Numbered from the stretch's first letter, positions 6,761 to 16,306 are shown. The stretch is 64,000 bases of DNA from Acinetobacter lwoffii (GCF_029024105.1 NZ_CP118963.1:744001-808000); one strand, 5' to 3'. Notes: generated by a model from the sequence alone, not told the origin. Numbers and translations: made by a program.

Positions 6761-8821
6761 TTAAGACACTTTATCACCCGGTTTAGCACCAGATTCAGGT
6801 GAAATCACCCAAACGCCGTCGCCATTACCCGCAGCTAGCACCATACCGTTAGAGATCCCAAAACGCATTTTACGTGGCGCAAGGTTCGCCACCATCACCA
6901 CCAGTTTGCCTTTTAAGTCTTCAGGTTGGTAGAACTCACGAATACCACTGAGCACATTACGTGGCTCAGCCTCACCGACATTTAAAGTGAGTTGAAGCAG
7001 CTTGTCAGAACCTTCAACCGTTGCAGCTTCCAAAACTTCAGCCACACGCAGGTCAACTTTCATAAAATCATCAATATTAATGATTTCAGCTTCACCGACT
7101 TTAGGTTCAGCTTTCTTTTCAATCTTCTTCTCTTTTTTCTTTTCAGCTTTTGCTGGTTCAGCAGCAGGCGCAGCTAAAGAATCTTTAGATGCATCGACCA
7201 TCGCAGCTACAGCTTTCGGGTCAACACGTTGCATTAAAGGTTGGAATAATGCAATTTCATGACCGACCAGAATCGTTTCACGAGAAGTGAAGTCGAAAGA
7301 AGCTAATTGCAAGAAATCTTGAACCTGCTGAGCCAAAGTTGGCAATACAGGCGCAAGATAAATCGCCAATTGACGGAACAGGTTGATACCCACAGAACAT
7401 ACATCATGAACCTGTTGTTCCTGACCTTCCTGTTTCGCAAGTGCCCAAGGCTTCTTCTCATCGATGTATTGGTTGGCTTTGTCTGCCAGCGCCATGATTT
7501 CACGAATTGCCGCAGAGAATTCGCGTGCTTCATAAGCCTGAGCAATTGAGCTACCGGCATCAATAAAGTTTTGTACCAATTCAGGTTCAGTACATGTAGT
7601 GCTTAATTTGTTGTCAAATTTGGTGTTAATGAATTTTGCACAACGGCTGGCAATATTCACGACTTTACCGACCAAATCTGAATTTACTTTCTGAACGAAA
7701 TCATCAAGGTTCAGGTCAGAATCTTCAACTTTGTCAGAAAGTTTCGACGCGAAGTAATAGCGTAGATATTCAGGATTTAAATGCTCTAAATAGGTTTCCG
7801 CTTTAATAAATGTGCCGCGAGATTTTGACATCTTTTGGCCATTGATAGTCAAGAAACCATTCACGAATAAGCCTGATGGCGTGCGGTAGTTTGCACCTTC
7901 AAGCATTGCCGGCCAGAACAGGGCATGGAAATACACGATGTCTTTACCAATGAAGTGATACACCTCATTTTCAGAATCTTTTTTCCAGTAGTCATCAAAA
8001 TTCAATTCAGGACGTTTGGTTTTGATGTAGTTTTCAAAGCTCGACATATAACCAATCGGCGCATCCACCCAAACATAGAAATATTTGTTTGGCGCATCTG
8101 GAATTTCAAAACCGAAGTATGGCGCATCACGTGAGATGTCCCAGTCGTTCAAGCCATTTTCAAACCATTCGTCCAGCTTGTTGGCAATCGATACCGGCAA
8201 GCGACCTTCATCACGAGTCCATTTTTGCAGGTATTCACCAAAATTTGGCAATTTAAAGAAGTAATGATCAGATGATTTTTCGACTGGAGTTGCGCCACTT
8301 AAAGTGGAATGCGGATTCAACAACTCTGTCGCATTATAAGTTGCACCGCAGACTTCACATGAGTCGCCGTACTGATCTTCCGCCTTACATTTAGGACAGG
8401 TGCCTTTAATGAAACGGTCTGACAGGAACATGCCTTTTTCAGGATCAAAAAGCTGGGTCACCGGACGAACTGCAATATTGCCCGCATCACGGTTTTTCAC
8501 ATAGATTTCTGACGCACGGGCACGGTTGGTATCGCTATGTGTAGAATCATAATGATCGAAATGCACACCGAAACCGTCAAAGTCACGAATGTGTTCTTTT
8601 TGCACATTGGCAATTTGCGCTTCAGGTGAAATGCCATTCGCTTCGGCACGTAGCATGATCGCGGTTCCGTGAGCATCATCCGCACAGACATAAGTCACAT
8701 CATGACCCATCGCACGCATGGCACGTACCCAAATATCTGCTTGGATATAGCCAAGTAAGTGACCCATATGAATCGGGCCATTGGCGTAAGGAAGGGCATT
8801 GGTGACTAAAATTTTACGCAC
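6761..8821 (-). CDS. metG: Methionyl-tRNA synthetase
   Basis: 686 residues, full length for the long bacterial MetG. The class I signatures are both present: PYANGPIHMGH (HIGH motif, read HMGH) near the N-terminus and KMSKSRG in the catalytic core. A zinc-binding insert CPKCKAEDQYGDSCEVCG lies between them. After a lysine/alanine-rich linker (about residues 540-580), the C-terminal tRNA-binding OB-fold domain begins with DFMKVDLRVAEV. The enzyme charges initiator and elongator tRNA-Met in the cytoplasm. It is transcribed away from the mrp side. Confidence 0.98.
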   Translation of the reverse strand: MRKILVTNALPYANGPIHMGHLLGYIQADIWVRAMRAMGHDVTYVCADDAHGTAIMLRAEANGISPEAQIANVQKEHIRDFDGFGVHFDHYDSTHSDTNRARASEIYVKNRDAGNIAVRPVTQLFDPEKGMFLSDRFIKGTCPKCKAEDQYGDSCEVCGATYNATELLNPHSTLSGATPVEKSSDHYFFKLPNFGEYLQKWTRDEGRLPVSIANKLDEWFENGLNDWDISRDAPYFGFEIPDAPNKYFYVWVDAPIGYMSSFENYIKTKRPELNFDDYWKKDSENEVYHFIGKDIVYFHALFWPAMLEGANYRTPSGLFVNGFLTINGQKMSKSRGTFIKAETYLEHLNPEYLRYYFASKLSDKVEDSDLNLDDFVQKVNSDLVGKVVNIASRCAKFINTKFDNKLSTTCTEPELVQNFIDAGSSIAQAYEAREFSAAIREIMALADKANQYIDEKKPWALAKQEGQEQQVHDVCSVGINLFRQLAIYLAPVLPTLAQQVQDFLQLASFDFTSRETILVGHEIALFQPLMQRVDPKAVAAMVDASKDSLAAPAAEPAKAEKKKEKKIEKKAEPKVGEAEIINIDDFMKVDLRVAEVLEAATVEGSDKLLQLTLNVGEAEPRNVLSGIREFYQPEDLKGKLVVMVANLAPRKMRFGISNGMVLAAGNGDGVWVISPESGAKPGDKVS

Positions 8822-9133
8822 GGATTCACTCTCTCATTCGTATTCATTATGCAATGGGCCATAATTTTACATGATGCCGAGGGGATTACAAAGAAATGCT
8901 TTGCTGAAACCCTGCGAATAGATGGACTTGGACAGCCCGAATACAAAAGCCTGCATCATCTTTAGCATATAGCTTTTCAATACAGATTTGACTCAGCTCA
9001 TGCTACATCCTGCAAACAATAGCAACAACATGTACAGGCTTTGTTGCAGTTTGCTTACTTCGCCCGATTCGCGTGATGCTTTGTGCTAAAAAATGGCTGA
9101 TTGTTTATATGATATGCCTAAGGAGGGTACCTC
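8822..9133. other. Divergent intergenic region metG / disordered-protein gene
   Basis: About 310 bases holding the two divergent promoters. I see no ORF, tRNA or convincing riboswitch fold. A TATGAT hexamer at 9108-9113 could be a -10 for the downstream gene, but no matching -35 at normal spacing was found. Confidence 0.4.
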
Positions 9134-9931
9134 ATGACTCAGCAGAACCAAAACAATACGTCGAAGCAAAATCAAGATAAAGAACAACATGCACGCGAAT
9201 TAAATGATCAGCTTGCTAAAGAGCAAAAGCAAAACGAGATAGATAAACAGCATAATCAGGAACATAAGAACGGTCAAAGTGCCCAGACCCATGCTGATCA
9301 GAAGTCTGATACCCAGCACAACGGCAAAGATGCAAATGCTGAGCAATCAGCGCAAAAAGACAGTTCTCAAGAGAATCAGTCCGATAAAAAAACTGAAAGC
9401 TTTAAGATGGATGATCTAAAAGCCAAGGCGATTGCGATCGGTGAGGAGCTATTGCAAAAAGGTGAAAAGCTTCTGAATGAGCTGAAACATGGTAAATCTG
9501 ACGGCCAGCAACATGCTGAGCAAGGTTCGGATGATGTGAAAAAGGCCAAAGCAGATCATACATCTCAAGATAAATCATCTAACAAGTCAGATAAACAAAA
9601 TGCTAAAGATGGTCAGACCGATCAGCAGGCAAGTATGGCAAATTTAAAAGATGAAGCCATGCATAAGTTTGAAGATACTAGACAGAAAATCACAGACTTA
9701 TTCAGCGAAGCCTCGGTTAAGTTCGCTGATCTGAAACAGATGGCGACTGATACGATGAATAAAATGAAAGATAATCAATCGAAGGAAAGTGATTCGGATC
9801 AGCAGCAAGATGCCAAAGATACAGATTCAGAAAGCAAATCTCAGTCCAAAAAGGATGAATCGAAACAAGATCAGGATAAAAACACCAAGGATCAACAAGA
9901 CAAATCTGAAAACAATAAAAATCATAAATAG
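9134..9931 (+). CDS. Highly hydrophilic, largely disordered protein (hydrophilin-like)
   Basis: 265 residues made almost wholly of Lys, Gln, Asp, Ser, Asn, Glu and Ala. I find no Pro, Cys, Trp or Tyr anywhere. Two short amphipathic helical stretches interrupt the disorder: DLKAKAIAIGEELLQKGEKL (about 95-115) and a segment beginning NLKDEAMHKFEDTRQKITDL (about 178-220). There is no signal peptide or membrane segment, so it should be cytoplasmic. The ribosome site AAGGAGGG is very strong, suggesting high expression. In Acinetobacter, disordered hydrophilins (DtpA, DtpB) are known to protect from desiccation; this protein is of that general character but is glycine-poor, and I cannot say it is either one. 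Confidence 0.65.
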   Translation: MTQQNQNNTSKQNQDKEQHARELNDQLAKEQKQNEIDKQHNQEHKNGQSAQTHADQKSDTQHNGKDANAEQSAQKDSSQENQSDKKTESFKMDDLKAKAIAIGEELLQKGEKLLNELKHGKSDGQQHAEQGSDDVKKAKADHTSQDKSSNKSDKQNAKDGQTDQQASMANLKDEAMHKFEDTRQKITDLFSEASVKFADLKQMATDTMNKMKDNQSKESDSDQQQDAKDTDSESKSQSKKDESKQDQDKNTKDQQDKSENNKNHK

Positions 9932-9934
9932 TCT

Positions 9935-9983
9935 GTGATCATAGAGCCACTTTAATTACAGAGGGTTAAAGTGGCTTGATCAC
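9935..9983. terminator. Long hairpin after the disordered-protein gene
   Basis: AGCCACTTTAA and TTAAAGTGGCT pair perfectly around a 10-base loop, and an outer GTGATCA/TGATCAC pair extends the stem. It sits four bases past the stop codon. No T-run follows, so it may stabilise the 3' end of the mRNA or act as a weak terminator. Confidence 0.55.
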
Positions 9984-10220
9984 ATAAGATCAATAAAAAA
10001 AATTTATTACATCAAAATAATCTGCCTTTCTTTACTCTCAATCATTCATTTTTCATTATTTCTATTCACCAAGATTTCATAAAATATTTCACAAAACCAA
10101 GTAAAATAGTTGGAAATTAAAGATATCTGTTTCATCTTCTCCAATACAGTGCTTAACCTTCGCCTAAAACCCCGTTAAACTAAGCGATTCAGATGTCGAT
10201 CTACATTTTTGGAGTAACCT

Positions 10221-11480
10221 ATGTCTTGGCTTTCTTCGCTTAAATCGGTTTTTTCGCCTTCCAAGGAGGTGAACGAAGAAGCTGTGCAAAACGTACTGCA
10301 AAACTATATCTTGCCAAATTCCAGCAATGCCTTGAAAGATCGTATTACGCAGGTCAATGTACAGGGTGAGATTCTGCAAATCACTTTGAATACCTATCCA
10401 GAAGAAAAAGCGCAGCTGCAACAGATTCATGATGAACTGGCGGAAGCTTTGCAAAAATGTGGTATTCAAGAACTGAATATGCATGTGATTCAGCAGAAAA
10501 CTGGACATAAGAAAGAAGGGGGTTGCGGGCATAACCATGCTGAAGGTGAAAACTGTTCAAGCGAGCCTAAAGCGGAAGCAAAACCCAATCTTCCCCCTGT
10601 GGTTGATGCGTCGGCACAGCCTGCAAAAACAGAAGAAGCTGATCCAAATAATCCACCTATTCAAAAAGCTGCGCCGCAACAGCGTGATGTTCCAAAACAC
10701 CCAAGGATTCAAAATGTGATTCTGGTGTCATCTGGTAAAGGTGGCGTAGGTAAATCGACCACGACTGTAAATCTGGCTTTGGCTCTACAGAAATTAGGCC
10801 TGCGCGTAGGCGTACTAGATGCCGATATTTACGGCCCAAGTATTCCGACTATGCTCGGCAATGCCGGCAAAACGCCAATGATCGAAGCAGAGCAGTTTGT
10901 CCCTATCGAAGCCTATGGGATGGCGGTATTATCAATTGGCCATTTAACTGGAGATCACAATACTCCAGTCGCCTGGCGTGGTCCAAAAGCCACGGGTGCA
11001 TTAATGCAGTTATTCAATCAGACCCTATGGCCAGACCTTGATGTGCTGATGATTGATATGCCACCTGGCACAGGTGATATCCAGTTAACTCTCGCGCAGC
11101 GTATTCCGGTAACGGGCGCAGTAATTGTGACAACGCCACAAAACGTGGCCTTGCTGGATGCGACCAAAGGCATTGAATTGTTTAACCGCGTGCAGATTCC
11201 GATCATGGGCGTGATTGAAAACATGTCGACCCATATCTGCTCAAATTGTGGTTTTGAGGAACAGATTTTTGGTACAGGCGGTGGCGATAAACTGTCTGAG
11301 CAATATCAAGTCCCATTATTGGGTCGTTTACCTTTGGATGCTAAAATTCGTGAAAATGCCGATGCTGGAACGCCGTCAGTGATCGCGGGAGATGCTGCTG
11401 CAGAAAGCTATATGCTGATTGCAGAGAAAATTGCAGCGCAGTTACCTAAAGCAGAGAAAGACCATAGTCGAATTTTTTAA
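10221..11480 (+). CDS. mrp: Iron-sulfur cluster carrier, Mrp/ApbC P-loop ATPase
   Basis: 419 residues. An N-terminal MIP18/DUF59-type domain (about 15-95) is joined by a long linker to the ATPase domain, whose deviant Walker A is SSGKGGVGKST (171-180). The switch region DMPPGTGDIQLTL and the metal-binding CSNCGF near the C-terminus are intact. The protein binds and hands over Fe-S clusters in the cytoplasm. The linker contains an unusual GGCGHNHAEGENC (100-112) that could bind metal. A GGAG ribosome site lies before the ATG. A hairpin at about 11503-11525 follows the gene. Confidence 0.93.
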   Translation: MSWLSSLKSVFSPSKEVNEEAVQNVLQNYILPNSSNALKDRITQVNVQGEILQITLNTYPEEKAQLQQIHDELAEALQKCGIQELNMHVIQQKTGHKKEGGCGHNHAEGENCSSEPKAEAKPNLPPVVDASAQPAKTEEADPNNPPIQKAAPQQRDVPKHPRIQNVILVSSGKGGVGKSTTTVNLALALQKLGLRVGVLDADIYGPSIPTMLGNAGKTPMIEAEQFVPIEAYGMAVLSIGHLTGDHNTPVAWRGPKATGALMQLFNQTLWPDLDVLMIDMPPGTGDIQLTLAQRIPVTGAVIVTTPQNVALLDATKGIELFNRVQIPIMGVIENMSTHICSNCGFEEQIFGTGGGDKLSEQYQVPLLGRLPLDAKIRENADAGTPSVIAGDAAAESYMLIAEKIAAQLPKAEKDHSRIF

Positions 11481-11499
11481 TTCTATAGACAATTCAGAT

Positions 11500-11540
11500 A
11501 TTTAAGCCTTAGCTAAAAGCTAGGGCTTCTTATTTCTTAT
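11500..11540 (+). terminator. Terminator after mrp
   Basis: AGCCTTAGCT and AGCTAGGGCT pair with one mismatch around a short A-loop, followed by a T-rich tail (TTCTTATTTCTTATTTTT). Confidence 0.65.
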
Positions 11541-11737
11541 TTTTAAAATTAGCTCGATTTAAATGATCGAAATTGACTGAAATGACTATCGGGTGTTTAT
11601 CCTGAAATCTTATATAAATATTTGAATTAATTAAAATAAATAAATTTTAATATAAGATTATATGTTCTCTTACAATTATTTTTTTGCAGCACTGACCGAA
11701 TTCTTCTATGCTACGCGGATTAGAGCGAGGTCAAACT

Positions 11738-12331
11738 ATGATTTCATGGTTTTTTATTGGTTTAGTGGCAACCATTCTTTTAACACCAGGCCCAACCAAT
11801 ACCTTATTGGCATCTTCAGGCATTCAGGTCGGATTTAAAAAAACATTTCGTTTAATTCCTGCCGAAGCCTTTGGTTATCTGATCGCCATTAGCTTATGGG
11901 GCATTCTGATCGGAAAAATTTCCGTTCATCTTCCACTGTTACCGACCATTCTCAAGCTTTTTAGTGCTGGCTATATTCTGTTCCTTGCTGTGAAATTATG
12001 GCGGACTGCAGACATAAGCGAAAATCTTGAAAATGTCTCGATTCGCGCACGAGAATTATTTTTGGCAACCTTGCTTAATCCTAAAGCACTTTTATTTGCC
12101 TCAGCTATTTTTCCTGTCATTGTCTGGAAAAGTAGTCAGCATTATATGACTCATATGCTTGTTTTCTTACTTCTGCTGATTCCGATTGCATTCTTCTGGA
12201 CTTTTCTGGGTTCAATCCTGGCCAGAAAAAACAGTCGCTGGCTCAATCAGAAAAACCTGCAGAAAACGGCTTCGCTGGTATTAATGAGCTTTTCCATTCC
12301 TTTAAGCTATTCTGCACTTTTAAGTTTATAA
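11738..12331 (+). CDS. LysE-family translocator
   Basis: 197 residues, six hydrophobic segments. The N-terminus carries the family signature ILLTPGPTNTLLASSG, and LNPKALLFASAIFP is the conserved central NPK element. It probably exports an amino acid or related metabolite. The start at 11738 (MISWFF) is preferred because GAGGT lies seven bases before it; the frame is open back to 11708. No operon partner; dcd follows after about 120 bases. It is a distant relative, not a recent copy, of the exporter at 1721. Confidence 0.82.
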   Translation: MISWFFIGLVATILLTPGPTNTLLASSGIQVGFKKTFRLIPAEAFGYLIAISLWGILIGKISVHLPLLPTILKLFSAGYILFLAVKLWRTADISENLENVSIRARELFLATLLNPKALLFASAIFPVIVWKSSQHYMTHMLVFLLLLIPIAFFWTFLGSILARKNSRWLNQKNLQKTASLVLMSFSIPLSYSALLSL

Positions 12332-12454
12332 GCTGATCTCGATCAGCAGTTTTTTGGTAACTTGAGCTCTAAGCCTTTCACTTATTTTCATTAGTGTCAA
12401 TTTCAGTTAAAGTACGTCGTAATAACTTGTTTTTAAGATTTTTGGATTATATCA

Positions 12455-13024
12455 ATGGCAATTAAGTCTGATCGTTGGATTCGCGAAATGAGCGAAAAAC
12501 ACGGCATGATTGAACCGTATGCAGAAAACCAGGTACGTTTGGATGAAAATGGTCAAAAGCTGATTTCGTATGGCGTATCCAGCTATGGTTATGACGTGCG
12601 TTGTGCACGTGAATTTAAAGTATTCACCAATGTGCATTCTGCAATTGTCGATCCGAAGAACTTTGATGAACGCAGCTTTATTGATATCGAGTCGGATGTC
12701 TGTATCATTCCGCCTAACTCGTTTGCTTTGGCGCGTACCATCGAATATTTCCGCATTCCACGTAATGTCTTGACCGTGTGCTTGGGCAAGTCTACTTATG
12801 CGCGTTGTGGCATCATTGTTAACGTGACTCCGCTTGAGCCAGAGTGGGAAGGACACGTCACTTTAGAGTTTTCAAATACGACCAATCTTCCTGCGCGTAT
12901 TTATGCAGGTGAAGGTGTAGCGCAGATGCTGTTTTTTGAATCTGATGAAGTCTGTGAAACCTCATATAAAGATCGTGGTGGTAAATATCAAGGTCAGACA
13001 GGCGTTACTTTGCCGAAGACCTAA
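12455..13024 (+). CDS. dcd: dCTP deaminase
   Basis: 189 residues, standard length. It deaminates dCTP to dUTP, feeding dTMP synthesis. SSYGYDVRCAREFKVF near the N-terminus, the central GKSTYARCGIIVNVTPLEPEWEGHVTLEFSN region (split here: GKSTYARCG, then EPEWEGHVTLEFSN with the catalytic Glu) and the C-terminal YKDRGGKYQGQTG are all characteristic of the trimeric Dcd enzyme. A terminator follows 20 bases after the stop. Confidence 0.97.
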   Translation: MAIKSDRWIREMSEKHGMIEPYAENQVRLDENGQKLISYGVSSYGYDVRCAREFKVFTNVHSAIVDPKNFDERSFIDIESDVCIIPPNSFALARTIEYFRIPRNVLTVCLGKSTYARCGIIVNVTPLEPEWEGHVTLEFSNTTNLPARIYAGEGVAQMLFFESDEVCETSYKDRGGKYQGQTGVTLPKT

Positions 13025-13043
13025 TTGTTTTAAAATATTGAAT

Positions 13044-13075
13044 GACGGGACTTTATGTCCCGTTTATTTTTTTGA
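13044..13075 (+). terminator. Terminator after dcd
   Basis: ACGGGAC and GTCCCGT pair around TTTAT, followed by TTATTTTTTT. Confidence 0.85.
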
Positions 13076-13258
13076 GATTTTCATTCATCGGAAACTGCTA
13101 TTTTTCGCCTAATTGGCTTTGGCATCTGTATCAAAAATCAGCATAATGGATTCCGCATAACCATAAAAAAGATGCGATGCATTATAAAAAATCAAAGATT
13201 GGCGGCTGGGAAGCTGAAGCATAAGGTGCGGAGCATCGAATAAAAAGGAAAGAGTGAG

Positions 13259-15538
13259 ATGGCTCAGATAAAAGATATATTTAAATTTCGCAAAAGTTAT
13301 TTGGCGATGACAATCGGTTTCAGCCTGTTGCCTTCTGCACATGCGATGCAGGAATTATCAGATTCTTCTCTTTCTAACACCACAGGTGAAGGTGTTGCGC
13401 TTGTTCTTGACGACTTCAAAATGGTGTTTCAAGGTCCTAAAGATCTTTCTGCTGGTTCCAGTTATGCCAGAGGCATTGAAAATCCCGGACAAGCAGATAC
13501 AGGATTTATTCGTATTATTCCAACAGGGGAAAACTATGAGAAGTTAGGGGAGAATGTATATGATAAAATTTATAAAACATCTTATGATAATAATGTTCTT
13601 CAAGGAAAAATCGATAGCGGCTATAACATTTTATATACCTCTACCTACAATTCCACTTATGACACGAGTTATACGAGTTTATACAGCACCTATACCCAGC
13701 CTATTCCGGATAAACTGACTGCTGAAAGGACCAAATTAGAGTCTGAAATTCCTGATCGTTATTTTAATTCAGATGCAATTATTCAACGCTATTTTAATGA
13801 ACGGCATAATTACTATCGAAATGGAACAAATAGAGGATTGTTTGACCCGGATGGTAGGGCTGTCAATGATGGTACGACTGTTTATACGACGAGACCAGTC
13901 AGTGAAGATCCCACAGGGCTTTTGAATTATGCTGAAAAAGCATTGGAACATGCCACTACAAATACCTATGAAATGATTCAGCTGTTATATGGTGGTCGTG
14001 CGAGTGAAGCGAATGCGAATTTAGCCAATTCTACTTTTTACAAAAGTTTGACTGGTTTCACGCGTAACAATGTTATTGGATCAGAAATTAATAGCTTAGT
14101 GCAGCGACTAAGTGATGCCTCATATGCGGCAGCAGATATTCGAGCTAAATTTCAAGCAGGGCAAATTGCAGAAGCAGAAGCGAAAAAACAGACAGAAGAA
14201 CTGTATGCAGGCATTCTTAGTGATGCGAAAACTGACGCTTTGTTAGAAGCAAAAAATACCACAGTCGGTTCTTTAAGAACCAAAGCCGATGTATTTATTT
14301 ATGGTCTGGCATTGTCAAAAAGCGATGGCTCTCTAAGCACGCGATACAGTAATCAGGGTTTTAGCTGGGGATCAGCCGAGAATCCCTGGTTGTTTCGTGC
14401 GGGAACTGAAAATGTTAAACAGTTCAAGGATGCTGCTAAAGATGTAGGCTATATTGCTTTGGAGGCTCCATTAAGCCCGATTGCAGGTGTGGAAAGTGAT
14501 AATAATATCAAGTTGGGTTTCTGGAGTGATATTTTTGCGCGTGAGCTTAATTCTTCTAATGTGGTAGATCCTATAACAGGTGGGCCGACTTCGGGGCTTG
14601 ATAAAGAACACCGTTTGAGAACCCAATTTGTTGCCAATGGTCTTAGCCTTAATGGCTCACAAATTCGGCTGTTTCAAACTTTAGAATCTGACAATAAGGA
14701 TTATAATCAAACATTAGGTTTGGCAAGTATTATTCGCTTAAATACTGATGATAATCCTTCGGCAACTGGTTATTTTGATACTCGATTGTTATCAAGGCTT
14801 GATAAAGTAAAAAATAAAACTGATGCAGAAATTGCGGTATTACGAACCCTTACAGATAAGCAATTAGAAGCAGAAGGTTTTGATCGGGAGATGATCTCGG
14901 CTGAAAGTGTAACTTTAGCCAGAACATATGCTGGAAATACAGATTCAATCAATACTCGTAATAATGCTCTAAACAGGAAAGGTATTCGTTTAAGTACTGC
15001 AGCAAAAACAGATGGGCTTGATGGTGATGGCCCAACCCCAGCCTTGAATGGAAGTATTGCTCCAGTCTTTCATGATTTTGATGGTTTATATCTCTATAGT
15101 CCAAATATTAACTTGGTGCTCGGTAATATGTACCAGCCTTTCGTGGTGGGTTCAGAAGGCAATAACATTATTTTAGAAGTGACACGTATTCCCAATATTC
15201 CTTCTATTTATAATCAAATCTATCAAAATTACGGTGGTGGACTCGGAACAACCGATTTAAAGGGTTCTACCTGTAATGTCTATAGTTGTGGCACACCAAT
15301 TAAAAATAATGTTTTAGATACTACTGCACTTTATCAAGGGCGTAATGCAACTCACAGTAGTATTGCCATAGGCACCACAGAACGGATTCCAGAGACAAAT
15401 ATGCTGCGAGCGAAGGATGGTGTTGATTCAACCGGCATCGTATTTAAAAGCATTGATGGCTCAAGTAAAAACTTTGGTTCGGCAGTCATTGATGGTGTGC
15501 TGATTCAACATTTAAAAATAAAAACTACAGGTCTATAA
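13259..15538 (+). CDS. Exported protein 1 of a four-gene operon (fil-like, DUF6160-type N-terminus)
   Basis: 759 residues. A signal peptide ends near SAHA, followed by QELSDSSLSNTTGEGVAL (31-48), the mature-N-terminal motif shared with the next three genes. A tyrosine/threonine/serine-rich stretch (about 98-148, for example YTSTYNSTYDTSYTSLYSTY) comes next, then a helical Ala/Glu-rich region and a beta-rich C-terminal half with one short cysteine pair CNVYSC. No membrane segment after the signal. It heads a tight operon (12-base gap to the next gene). From memory, the Acinetobacter 'fil' genes (putative pilus assembly) lie in such a dcd-proS setting; I cannot verify the match. Role: cell-surface or periplasmic, otherwise unknown. 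Confidence 0.6.
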   Translation: MAQIKDIFKFRKSYLAMTIGFSLLPSAHAMQELSDSSLSNTTGEGVALVLDDFKMVFQGPKDLSAGSSYARGIENPGQADTGFIRIIPTGENYEKLGENVYDKIYKTSYDNNVLQGKIDSGYNILYTSTYNSTYDTSYTSLYSTYTQPIPDKLTAERTKLESEIPDRYFNSDAIIQRYFNERHNYYRNGTNRGLFDPDGRAVNDGTTVYTTRPVSEDPTGLLNYAEKALEHATTNTYEMIQLLYGGRASEANANLANSTFYKSLTGFTRNNVIGSEINSLVQRLSDASYAAADIRAKFQAGQIAEAEAKKQTEELYAGILSDAKTDALLEAKNTTVGSLRTKADVFIYGLALSKSDGSLSTRYSNQGFSWGSAENPWLFRAGTENVKQFKDAAKDVGYIALEAPLSPIAGVESDNNIKLGFWSDIFARELNSSNVVDPITGGPTSGLDKEHRLRTQFVANGLSLNGSQIRLFQTLESDNKDYNQTLGLASIIRLNTDDNPSATGYFDTRLLSRLDKVKNKTDAEIAVLRTLTDKQLEAEGFDREMISAESVTLARTYAGNTDSINTRNNALNRKGIRLSTAAKTDGLDGDGPTPALNGSIAPVFHDFDGLYLYSPNINLVLGNMYQPFVVGSEGNNIILEVTRIPNIPSIYNQIYQNYGGGLGTTDLKGSTCNVYSCGTPIKNNVLDTTALYQGRNATHSSIAIGTTERIPETNMLRAKDGVDSTGIVFKSIDGSSKNFGSAVIDGVLIQHLKIKTTGL

Positions 15539-15550
15539 GGGAGTACGAAC

Positions 15551-16273
15551 ATGTCCAAATTATTGACTCTTTGTACACTGTTATGTACTTCGATGTTCAG
15601 CTATGCCGGATTAGAGATTCTGGATCAGCAAGCATTAACTGATACCGTAGGACAGGGTGGAGCAGATCTTAACTGGACTTTATCTTTAAACCATGTTTAT
15701 GCGACAGATTTAAGTAAAGATAAAATTTCTCGGCTTGATGGAAATGGTAACCCACTAGAAGTATTTTATGTGCTCGATCCGGACACTTGTGGGGAAAGTA
15801 GACAGTTTTGCCGATTAGCAATTGCACCGAATAATCATATGGATGCCAATGGAAATAAAAAGTGGTTAGTGTTTAAAGGTATTCAGGGCACAATTCAGAT
15901 TGATAAGTTCTCAATTGATGGAACAACCATTATTAATCATCGTAATGAGCCACAAACGGCCATGGACATCAGATTCTATGATGACCAACCTTTGAAGATC
16001 CGTAACTTAGGTTTTAATACAGTTTCTATCGAAACGGGCACAGGTGCTGGTGCATTAGAAGGTTATGCCAATACAGGTGCTTATAGTACCTATACCGGCC
16101 GTACCTATAATGCCGATGGAACTTATACAACCGCACCCCAAGATGTTCCTTCGTTTGATAAAGGTGCTGAGAAAGGATTTATGGGGTTGAATGTTCATGG
16201 CAATTTACATATGTCAGGCAATTTGAAAATATTTGGTTATAACTGTACAGGTGGGGCACAAAGTCGTTGTTAG
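15551..16273 (+). CDS. Exported protein 2 of the operon
   Basis: 240 residues. The signal peptide ends at SYA, and GLEILDQQALTDTVGQGGAD (20-39) repeats the operon's mature N-terminal motif. The rest is beta-rich. There are two short cysteine pairs: CGESRQFC in the first third and CTGGAQSRC, whose last cysteine is the C-terminal residue. An AAGGGAG ribosome site sits in the 12-base gap after the first gene, so translation is probably linked. Length is much shorter than its neighbours. No known domain seen; it may be a minor subunit or chaperone-like partner of the larger proteins, but that is a guess. Confidence 0.6.
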   Translation: MSKLLTLCTLLCTSMFSYAGLEILDQQALTDTVGQGGADLNWTLSLNHVYATDLSKDKISRLDGNGNPLEVFYVLDPDTCGESRQFCRLAIAPNNHMDANGNKKWLVFKGIQGTIQIDKFSIDGTTIINHRNEPQTAMDIRFYDDQPLKIRNLGFNTVSIETGTGAGALEGYANTGAYSTYTGRTYNADGTYTTAPQDVPSFDKGAEKGFMGLNVHGNLHMSGNLKIFGYNCTGGAQSRC

Positions 16274-16306
16274 TAACAACGTCAAGTACAGCATAAGGAT
16301 ATATAA

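Noticed and set aside
7002..7262. Plus-strand ORFs opposite metG
   Set aside because: They are low-complexity Ser/Phe shadows of the MetG Lys/Ala linker on the other strand.
8822..9133. Riboswitch or T-box upstream of metG
   Set aside because: No T-box core or SAM-type fold could be recognised, and such leaders are not expected here.
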